A stretch of DNA of 7,646 nt from Bacteroidia bacterium (lineage in GTDB: Bacteria > Bacteroidota > Bacteroidia > NS11-12g > UBA955), in the NCBI GenBank assembly GCA_023254645.1, contig JALRLA010000262.1, positions 1 to 7,646 on the forward strand, in the 5' to 3' direction. The notes below the pieces were generated by a model. It saw nothing but the letters and a program-made list of their open reading frames with translations. It made no database searches and was not told where the DNA came from. The stretch's first letter is position 1. Every line of letters starts with the position of its first letter. Below are positions 1 through 6,098 of this stretch, piece by piece. The position numbers and the translations under genes are program-made.

Positions 1-1670
1 ATGTAGACGCCGGGAGCCAAATACTTGTAGGCAATGTTCTTATTCAAATTATTGGTGGTGTTACCTGTCAAGATAGCACTGCCATCACCACGATCCCATA
101 CCCATGACTTTACCTTATCAGGAGCGGGGTCCTGAGTAGAATTGGAGTAGAACGATGTTTTTCCAAAACAAATGGGATCCCCACTGGGAGGGAATTCAAT
201 GGCCGGAGAAGGCAAACTGTGCACCAAATAATCAACACTATCACTGGCTTTACATCCCAAAGCGGTAGTACGCGTCAAATAAACTTTAAAATTTCCTCCA
301 GCGGCATAGACATGATTGACCTGAACACTCGTGGCCGTAGTCAAATCACCCAAATCCCACTTGCGAGAAAATATGCTCTCGGGAGAAGGAGGTGTATACG
401 TATCAATGAACAAGGAAGTATCTCCCACACAAACCCCGTTGGTATAAATGTTCTTGTTGAACATCACGGTAGGAAGAACACCCACACGTAGGTTATAACT
501 GAACGTATCTTCATCGGTGCTGTTTCCGACAATCAAGGTAACGGTGTAGTTGCCGTAGGTTGAGTACTTCCGGAAAATCTGTGAAGGGGTACTGGTATTC
601 GTGTAAGTCAATGTATTTCCATCACCGAAGTTCCATTTCCAATAGGTAATGGCCGTTGATGTACTGCGAGACAAGTCTGTAAAGAAGAAGGTATCGCGCT
701 CGCAACGCCCTTTGGCCAATACGAACTTGGAAAAGGCATTGGAGCTTCCCAACACGTTGACCCCATTTTTTACATTGGCCAACACAAAGGTCATTTGAGT
801 TTGGAAGGTATTGGTCGCAATTTGACCCTTGCGGTCAGCTGAACCCATTCCTCCCAAGTCCACCCATGAACCAGCGGGTGCATGACCCAACACACGGAGA
901 TAATTGGATTCAAACACCTCATCATCTGCAGTAACAGAGTCATACGAAACGGTCAATTCAAAGTTGTTAGACGTACCCGTCGGCAACAAGCCAAGTTCCC
1001 AGTGGTGAACCTTTGACAAATTGCGAATACCCGATGGCAATGCACCTCCGGTAGCAGGAGCGCCGCTTTTGGCCTCCATATGGTAGTAAACCAATCCCGT
1101 TACCGTTTTGTTGAAATTCAGCTGGGTATAGCGGTAATCTTGATTGACACCAATGTGAAAATCCAAACTGGTTGCACCGCTAGTCAAACCGATCCAAATG
1201 GGACCTTTCACAAAACTGTTTTTTGAACCGCCCAATCGAACGGCCCCAGCCATCGTTCTAAAGGCCTTGGATCCACTTGAATTCACAAATCCAAGTGCCA
1301 GCTCCAGGGTATCCTTAATGTCAAGCGTATCGCCAGAAACGGTTAGCGTGACGCCGCTACCGTTCATGTGCAAACTGCGCAATTGAACATTGGAAGAACC
1401 ACTGCTCGTTACAGCAAATTCTAAGTTTTTCGTTACGGTAATGGTCTCAGAATAAACCCCGTTCGCAATGTTGATCACATCGCCGGCAGAGGCAATAGCC
1501 ATGGCCGCATTTACCGTCTTTTTAGGCCCCGTTGTACCGCTTACGAAGGTAGCGGAAGTACCATCGTAGGTGTCATCACCAGCGGTAGAGACATAAAGGT
1601 TTGCTGCATTCAGCGCACTCCCTCCTGCACACAAAAAGAGCAGAGCGAGAAGTAGAGATTTCATTTTCAT
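1..1670 (-). CDS. Secreted PKD-repeat protein, probable type IX secretion cargo (3' end outside window)
   Basis: The reading frame is open from the ATG at 1670 to the window edge: 556 residues without a stop, with the C-terminus missing. It starts with a signal peptide (MKMKSLLLALLFLC, hydrophobic to about residue 20), probably cleaved near N-A-A at 21-23. No good lipobox surrounds Cys14. Residues 24-85 resemble the opening of DUF1565/pectate-lyase-like beta-helix proteins (LYVSTAGDDTYDGT, later AGDVINIANGVYSE). Residues about 150-310 resemble the module of Bacteroidota surface proteins that carries a 'SFVKGPI' motif, then an HHWELG strand. Three PKD-type Ig-like domains follow, with cores WNFGDGN (346-352), WDLGD (438-442) and WDRGDG (525-530). 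Cysteines near each domain start match this family. The likely location is the cell surface or outside the cell, after Sec export and type IX secretion; the type IX C-terminal signal would lie beyond the window. Function is unknown: adhesion or polysaccharide binding is possible. A second ATG at 1664 is an alternative start that barely changes the signal peptide. Confidence 0.88.
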   Translation of the reverse strand, partial: MKMKSLLLALLFLCAGGSALNAANLYVSTAGDDTYDGTSATFVSGTTGPKKTVNAAMAIASAGDVINIANGVYSETITVTKNLEFAVTSSGSSNVQLRSLHMNGSGVTLTVSGDTLDIKDTLELALGFVNSSGSKAFRTMAGAVRLGGSKNSFVKGPIWIGLTSGATSLDFHIGVNQDYRYTQLNFNKTVTGLVYYHMEAKSGAPATGGALPSGIRNLSKVHHWELGLLPTGTSNNFELTVSYDSVTADDEVFESNYLRVLGHAPAGSWVDLGGMGSADRKGQIATNTFQTQMTFVLANVKNGVNVLGSSNAFSKFVLAKGRCERDTFFFTDLSRSTSTAITYWKWNFGDGNTLTYTNTSTPSQIFRKYSTYGNYTVTLIVGNSTDEDTFSYNLRVGVLPTVMFNKNIYTNGVCVGDTSLFIDTYTPPSPESIFSRKWDLGDLTTATSVQVNHVYAAGGNFKVYLTRTTALGCKASDSVDYLVHSLPSPAIEFPPSGDPICFGKTSFYSNSTQDPAPDKVKSWVWDRGDGSAILTGNTTNNLNKNIAYKYLAPGVY

Positions 1671-1699
1671 TCGATTTTCGTTCAATCAAAAACTTGTGC

Positions 1700-1721
1700 C
1701 TTACAAACACATTTGTGTAAG
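1700..1721 (-). repeat. Short inverted repeat in the PKD gene leader
   Basis: CTTACA (1700-1705) and TGTAAG (1716-1721) are exact inverse complements around a 10-nt centre. An alternative nested stem, ACAAA (1703-1707) with TTTGT (1712-1716), has a 4-nt loop. The element sits between the predicted start of transcription and the ATG. It could be a weak RNA hairpin or a protein site, but repeats this short can occur by chance. Confidence 0.25.
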
Positions 1722-1731
1722 TTCAGACACT

Positions 1732-1763
1732 CAAAAGTACATCTGTGTTGGCTGCTACCCAAA
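1732..1763 (-). promoter_or_regulatory. Bacteroidota-type promoter of the PKD gene
   Basis: On the minus strand TTTG (1763-1760) is followed after 20 nt by TACTTTTG (1739-1732). This fits the phylum's -33 (TTG) and -7 (TAnnTTTG) elements with suitable spacing. Transcription would start near 1725-1728, giving a leader of about 55-60 nt before the ATG at 1670. It lies in the 127-bp gap after the DUF3127 gene, so the PKD gene is probably transcribed on its own. No start site has been measured. Confidence 0.6.
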
Positions 1764-1797
1764 ATAAGTTCGAGAATTGACCTTCCTGCTGTACAGC

Positions 1798-2169
1798 TTA
1801 GAAGGGCAAATCGTCATCAGCCTCAGAACCAGAGGCAGAAATATCGCCCGCAGCGGGGGCTTGAGTCTCAAAAGAGCCTGCAGAAGGAGCAGAAGCTGGA
1901 CTTGAACCGGCGGCTTGAATGTTCCAAGCTTTCACATCGGTGTACCAACGACCATTGTACTCGCGGCTTTCCACATCGATGCTCACAGTCAAATCTTGAC
2001 CCTCTTGAACCGCGAATTTGGCAATTTTATCGCCCCACAAATTGAAGCACACCTTTTTGGGGTAGGTTCCGGGAACTTCCAAGATGTACTCCTGCTTTTC
2101 CCATGTTCCATTTTTTCCTTGCCCTGTTTGCTTGGACAATACTTGGATGATCTTACCGGTAATTTCCAT
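1798..2169 (-). CDS. DUF3127 family OB-fold protein with SSB-like C-terminal tip
   Basis: This complete 123-residue protein runs from the ATG at 2169 to TAA at 1798. Residues 1-85 match the DUF3127 pattern: MEITGKI at the start, then W-x-K-Q-E-Y-I-L-E-V (23-32), Y-P-K-K-V (36-40), G-Q-D-L-T-V-S-I (57-64) and a closing R-W-Y-T-D-V-K-A-W (74-82). That layout suggests a five-stranded OB fold. Residues 86-115 form an Ala/Ser/Pro/Gly-rich disordered linker. The end, EADDDLPF, resembles the acidic tip by which bacterial single-strand DNA-binding proteins recruit repair and replication partners. The likely role is cytoplasmic binding of single-stranded DNA or of SSB partners; this is inferred, not shown. 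It is shorter than canonical SSB (about 150-180 residues) and is probably an additional SSB-like protein. It follows the outer-membrane protein gene by 38 bp on the same strand, with its own -7-like box. Confidence 0.9.
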   Translation of the reverse strand: MEITGKIIQVLSKQTGQGKNGTWEKQEYILEVPGTYPKKVCFNLWGDKIAKFAVQEGQDLTVSIDVESREYNGRWYTDVKAWNIQAAGSSPASAPSAGSFETQAPAAGDISASGSEADDDLPF

Positions 2170-2174
2170 AAGAA

Positions 2175-2182
2175 CAAAATTA
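2175..2182 (-). promoter_or_regulatory. TAnnTTTG box directly before the DUF3127 start
   Basis: The minus strand reads TAATTTTG, matching the Bacteroidota -7 consensus. It ends 5 nt before the ATG at 2169, so a transcript begun here would have almost no leader. No TTG was found at -33 spacing, which leaves the call uncertain. Confidence 0.4.
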
Positions 2183-2207
2183 CAGAAATTGCTGAGGGTG
2201 TGTTCGA

Positions 2208-4745
2208 TTACATACCCACATCGCCTCCACCATCTTTCAGGTCGTCGACTTGCAGTTTCCGTTTCACCTTGGGGGTTTTGTCCACTTCAATTTCACCGAA
2301 TCGGTAATCGAAATTCACACGCACTCCCCACATGTTCGTGCGTCGAACATCGTAGAAGTAAAAGTCAGCCCCTTGGGTTAGGGTCACGAAGTCCCTTCTG
2401 GGTGCCAGCGGATTATCAATGCCAAAACCAAGGCCTCCCTTGTCAGAAGCAAAGCGCTTCTTCGCTCCAATCATGTGGAAGAACCAGTTCGTGGTGACAC
2501 CCTGCAAGGTGAAATTGGGAGCATTGAAACGACCAAAGGCTTCCAACTGCCAATTGTTTTTCATATTGACACTTCCCCTCAAACCTGCGCTGTAGGTGAA
2601 TCCGCTGTTGCTCAAATTGGCCAAGGGGCCTGTGGTGACACCCGAGTTCAAGTAAACGTATCCCAACCCACCGTTGAAATTCAACATATAAGCATCGCCC
2701 TTCAAGTTCAAGTTCAGATCGAACCCAGCGACATTGCTTATTCCCAAATTTTCGTAGGTGCTGTAGTAGACCCCTTCCCGATTCACCTCTCCGATGGTTT
2801 GAATGGCGTTGCCCACGTTGCGGTTGTAGAGATTCAAGCCCCAACCGCCACCGCGGCCGTATTTGCCCACGTTCAATTCCACGTTGTGGCTCACTTCAGC
2901 CTCCAATTCAGGATTGCCCACAGACACCTTCAAGGGATCGGAGGTATTGCCGTAAGGATTCAAGTAGTTCAAACTGGGACGCTGAATGCGCTGTGTGTAG
3001 GTAATTCTCGCAAAACCACCTCGACCAATGTTCTTGGACAAGTTGATGTAGGGAATGAAATTGGCATAGGGCTTACCGACGAAGGAGCTATCGCTGGGTT
3101 TTTGAAGCCCCCCGCCAAATTCGGTGTATTCGTAACGACCACCGGCTCTCAAACTGATGGATGAATTGATGTTGTAGAGGATTTGCGCATAACCACCGTA
3201 CACATTTTGGTAATAGGTAAAGGCATTGTTGCGCTCATCAAGAGTAAACAACTGCTGAGATGCAAAATCCAGAGTGTCGAAATGGTAATCAGAAGACACA
3301 TCGCGCAGAATGGTTTTGGCTCCAATTTCCAAGGTAGCCTTTTTGTGCAAGGGCTCGGTGTAGTCAATCTGGGCGGTCAATTCACGGTTATCGGCGATAT
3401 TTTCGCTGCTCTCCAAATAGGGAATGAAGGCCAACCCGTTCAAACGATTGGCCTCATAATCAGCCAAATCGCGGTTGTTTGACAATTGAACACTGACCCC
3501 CAATTCGCGATTGGCTTTGTCGAATTTTCTGCGGTAATCGACATTGAAATCAGCACCCAAGCCCGCACTGTTGTTCTTGGCATCTTGGCTCCAGCTGAAA
3601 TCCAAAGGGTTTGATTTTAATCCCTGTTGAGTGAGCCAGTCTTGGTTGTTCCAACGCATGTGACTGCGAAGGGTAGATGAAACACTTAAGCCGTTTTTCT
3701 CATTGAATTGGTGATCAAAACTCAAGGTCAAGCGTGGGCCGCCTCCCCAATTGTTTGTGCTACCCGTTTGAAGCATCGCATAGGAAATTCCATCGATGGA
3801 ATTGTATCGCTCGGTGCGGTAATCGCCCCAAGTTCTCCAAAAATGCCCGCCCAATTGAGCGCTAAAATTCGATTTTCCTGTTTGATGCGAAACATTGCCT
3901 CCGAAATTGGCACTGCGCGTACCAATACCGGCGCGAACATTGCCGCTAGTTCCCTTCAAGCGGGATTCTTTCATGATGATGTTGATGATACCCGCGGTTC
4001 CTTCAGCATCGTATTTGGCCGATGGGTTGGTAATCACTTCAACGCGATCGATTTCATCTGCAGGCAAGGCTCTCAAAGCATCGGCCACACTTCCGGTCAT
4101 CAATCCACTGGGACGGCCGTTGATGAGCACTTTCAAATTGCGACTGCCACGAATGGAAACGTTTCCATCCATATCGACTTCCACCATGGGAACTTTGGCC
4201 AACAAATCAGAAGCACTACTGCCCCGGCTAGACAAGTCTTGAGACGCATTGTAAACCAAACGATCGACACGGTTTTCTATCACCTGGCCCTGGGCGACAA
4301 TCTCCACACCTTCAATGCGCTCCACGCTGTCATTTTCGCTGCGCAAATTCACCATCTCTACCCGACCCACTCGAGCAAAGCGCTGGCTGTCATTCAAGGT
4401 AAAAAATTTGGTTCGGTAGGTCCGGTAATCAACGGCCAATACGCGAACTCGGTATACTCCGGGAAACTCTACCGAGAATTTAAAAGTACCGCTGGTATCG
4501 GTTAGCAACCCGTCGATGATTTTTTGTTCATCAATGCTAATCAAATCAACAGAAGCATATTCCAGGGGCTGCTGCGTGGCCGAGTCAACCAACATTCCCA
4601 TCACCTTGTAGCCGGGTGTCATGGGCATTCCACCAGGGCGCATACCGTCGGGCCGAAAGCCTCCAGGCTGTTGCTGGGCCAATCCCGCTGCAACGAACAA
4701 AAAGGACAGCCATGCTGTCACACAATACTTTACACTGATTTTCAT
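2208..4745 (-). CDS. TonB-dependent-receptor-like outer-membrane beta-barrel protein (OMP_b-brl_3 type)
   Basis: The ATG at 4745 gives 845 residues. The frame extends to a TTG at 4754, but that codon lies inside a promoter-like box, and the ATG places the signal peptide better: MKISVKY, a hydrophobic core to about 20, then GLA-Q cleavage after 23. A Gly/Pro/Met-rich spacer (25-45) precedes a carboxypeptidase-like regulatory domain (about 46-130: GMLVDSATQQPLEYASV, later VYRVRVLAVDY). A plug domain follows (about 150-259) with SIRGSRNLKVLINGRPSG and RVEVITNPSAKYDAEGTAGI. The rest is an aromatic-rich barrel with alternating strands. A roughly 30-residue charged tail ends DDLKDGGGDVGM. The protein should sit in the outer membrane. 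The substrate cannot be read from sequence, and no SusD partner is present. No clear TonB box was recognised, so dependence on TonB is by family only. It starts 18 bp after the permease gene and may be partly co-transcribed with it. Confidence 0.92.
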   Translation of the reverse strand: MKISVKYCVTAWLSFLFVAAGLAQQQPGGFRPDGMRPGGMPMTPGYKVMGMLVDSATQQPLEYASVDLISIDEQKIIDGLLTDTSGTFKFSVEFPGVYRVRVLAVDYRTYRTKFFTLNDSQRFARVGRVEMVNLRSENDSVERIEGVEIVAQGQVIENRVDRLVYNASQDLSSRGSSASDLLAKVPMVEVDMDGNVSIRGSRNLKVLINGRPSGLMTGSVADALRALPADEIDRVEVITNPSAKYDAEGTAGIINIIMKESRLKGTSGNVRAGIGTRSANFGGNVSHQTGKSNFSAQLGGHFWRTWGDYRTERYNSIDGISYAMLQTGSTNNWGGGPRLTLSFDHQFNEKNGLSVSSTLRSHMRWNNQDWLTQQGLKSNPLDFSWSQDAKNNSAGLGADFNVDYRRKFDKANRELGVSVQLSNNRDLADYEANRLNGLAFIPYLESSENIADNRELTAQIDYTEPLHKKATLEIGAKTILRDVSSDYHFDTLDFASQQLFTLDERNNAFTYYQNVYGGYAQILYNINSSISLRAGGRYEYTEFGGGLQKPSDSSFVGKPYANFIPYINLSKNIGRGGFARITYTQRIQRPSLNYLNPYGNTSDPLKVSVGNPELEAEVSHNVELNVGKYGRGGGWGLNLYNRNVGNAIQTIGEVNREGVYYSTYENLGISNVAGFDLNLNLKGDAYMLNFNGGLGYVYLNSGVTTGPLANLSNSGFTYSAGLRGSVNMKNNWQLEAFGRFNAPNFTLQGVTTNWFFHMIGAKKRFASDKGGLGFGIDNPLAPRRDFVTLTQGADFYFYDVRRTNMWGVRVNFDYRFGEIEVDKTPKVKRKLQVDDLKDGGGDVGM

Positions 4746-4751
4746 TCGCTG

Positions 4752-4759
4752 CAAATGTA
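4752..4759 (-). promoter_or_regulatory. TAnnTTTG box directly before the outer-membrane protein start
   Basis: The minus strand reads TACATTTG inside the 18-bp gap between the permease stop and the ATG at 4745, ending 6 nt before that ATG. A TTG at 4786-4784 is 24 nt upstream, slightly far for a -33 element, and lies inside the permease coding sequence. The box argues against the TTG at 4754 as translation start. Confidence 0.45.
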
Positions 4760-4763
4760 CAGC

Positions 4764-6032
4764 CTATTTCGAACGCATGGCATCAACCGGGTTGAGTTTG
4801 GAGGCCGACTGGGCCGGTAAAAATCCGGCTAGTATGCCAACACCCACCGAAACCAAAAGCCCCAACAAAGCATCTGAATAAGCCAATCCTATTTCTACAT
4901 TGCTACCCAAACTCTGAGCGGCAAAAGACTGAATGGCCAAGAGGGTCAATGCCACAAATCCCAGACCTATGGCCCCTCCTGCTACACACAACCAAATCGA
5001 TTCGAGTAAAAATTGCCGGCGAATGAAGGAAGAAGGAGCCCCCAGCGATTTTTGGATACCAATTTCTTGGGTTCGCTCCTTTACACTGACAAACAGAATA
5101 TTGGCTACTCCAAAACATCCGACCAACATGGCAAATGCTCCGATGACCACACCGATTTTTTGTATTTGGGCGAAAAGATTGGTCACCGCTTCGGTGATCA
5201 TGCTCATTCTGTTGACGGCAAAACTCGATTCTTGAGTCGGTCGTTCATGCCGAATTTGTCGCATGGCCAATTCTACTTCTGCTTGGAGATCATCCAAGGA
5301 AACACCTTCGGCCGCCTTGACCATGATTTGAGCATCTTCGTCAATCTTGGAATTGGTCAATCCCAAACCGGTTCGCAGGGGAACCAAAACGGCGTTGTCA
5401 GATGAATTGTTCAAGATACTAGAGCCCTCTTTTTCCAAGACTCCCACCACCGTTACAGAGCCGTTCAACAAACGAATCGACTGATCCAATGCATCGGCAT
5501 CTCCAAACAAGGCCTTCGCCACATCATAACCAATGACGGCTACGGCACGACCAGCACGACTTTCGGCCGGAGAAAAATATCGACCTTGAGAGACGTTGAC
5601 TTTCTGAATTTCGGAGTAACTATGATCCACACAGCGTATTTGAACGCCCTCCACTCGTTCCTTCGATGTTCGGACCGATTGGCTCACATTGTAGGCAAAG
5701 GCAACAGCCGAAGCATGTGATTCGGGTAAGCGATCTCGTAAAAACTGAGCCTCTTCTGGGCTTACGACTGGGCGAGATAAAAATTTCCACCAGGGGTAAT
5801 TTTCACCCCATCCATCCCATGGCCATTTTTGAACGAATAGCACCTCCGTTCCGTACTGCCGAAACTGATTGTTGATGCTGCGCTCCATGGAATGAACCAA
5901 GGCATATACGGCTATGATGCAATAAATACCGATGGTGATTCCCAGCACCGACAAGAAACTACGCAACTTGTTCTGGCGAATGGCCAGAAAAGAAAACCGC
6001 AACGACTCAAGCCAGGAAGATCCCCAACGCAT
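4764..6032 (-). CDS. MacB/FtsX-type ABC transporter permease
   Basis: The ATG at 6032 and TAG at 4764 give 422 residues, a usual length for permease-only members of the MacB family. The N-terminus has the family pattern R-Q-N-K-L-R-S-F-L-S-V-L-G-I-T-I-G-I (19-36) leading into membrane helix 1 (about 25-47). A large periplasmic MacB_PCD-like domain (about 48-285) includes VIGYDVAKALFG (167-178) and VVGVLEKEGSS. Three more helices follow at about 291-316, 343-368 and 385-408. The loop after helix 2 carries KERTQEIGIQKSLGA (318-332), the usual site of contact with the ATPase, and the end reads NPVDAMR (414-420). Residues 68-84 are Trp-rich (five Trp), a trait I associate with Bacteroidota members. 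No Walker A or Walker B ATPase is fused or encoded in the window, so the ATP-binding partner must lie elsewhere. The substrate is unknown: export of a small molecule or lipoprotein, or mechanotransmission, are all possible. Confidence 0.93.
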   Translation of the reverse strand: MRWGSSWLESLRFSFLAIRQNKLRSFLSVLGITIGIYCIIAVYALVHSMERSINNQFRQYGTEVLFVQKWPWDGWGENYPWWKFLSRPVVSPEEAQFLRDRLPESHASAVAFAYNVSQSVRTSKERVEGVQIRCVDHSYSEIQKVNVSQGRYFSPAESRAGRAVAVIGYDVAKALFGDADALDQSIRLLNGSVTVVGVLEKEGSSILNNSSDNAVLVPLRTGLGLTNSKIDEDAQIMVKAAEGVSLDDLQAEVELAMRQIRHERPTQESSFAVNRMSMITEAVTNLFAQIQKIGVVIGAFAMLVGCFGVANILFVSVKERTQEIGIQKSLGAPSSFIRRQFLLESIWLCVAGGAIGLGFVALTLLAIQSFAAQSLGSNVEIGLAYSDALLGLLVSVGVGILAGFLPAQSASKLNPVDAMRSK

Positions 6033-6036
6033 GGGT

Positions 6037-6044
6037 CAAAGATA
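6037..6044 (-). promoter_or_regulatory. TAnnTTTG box directly before the permease start
   Basis: The minus strand reads TATCTTTG, ending 4 nt before the ATG at 6032, in the 66-bp gap after the TamB-like gene. No TTG sits at -33 spacing upstream. If active, the permease mRNA would be leaderless or nearly so. Confidence 0.4.
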
Positions 6045-6098
6045 CACCGCCCTTGCTCTTTGATGAGTTCCCTTAGACCGAAAGAAGCTATGTGGCGA

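Noticed and set aside
219..491. Plus-strand frame inside the PKD gene region
   Set aside because: The minus-strand frame here encodes recognisable PKD domains with conserved W-x-x-G-D cores, so the plus frame is a shadow.
1788..1797. Perfect 10-bp palindrome GCTGTACAGC just after the DUF3127 stop
   Set aside because: Several such palindromes are expected by chance in a window this size. The loop is too small for a hairpin and no T-run follows, so neither a terminator nor an operator is supported.
1915..2497. Plus-strand frames across the DUF3127 gene and the end of the barrel gene
   Set aside because: They cross two gene boundaries of the opposite strand and have no domain or plausible start signal.
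3708..4505. Long plus-strand frame of 265 codons opposite the outer-membrane protein gene
   Set aside because: It is wholly antisense to a gene with clear family motifs. Its translation has no recognisable domain and looks like a codon-bias shadow. The same holds for the 229-codon frame at 2475-3164.
4746..4754. TTG at 4754 as start of the barrel protein
   Set aside because: It adds only three residues before a good ATG-led signal peptide, and the codon lies in the TACATTTG box.
6033..6098. Possible terminator in the gap after the TamB-like gene
   Set aside because: No GC-rich stem followed by a T-run was found on the minus strand in these 66 bp.
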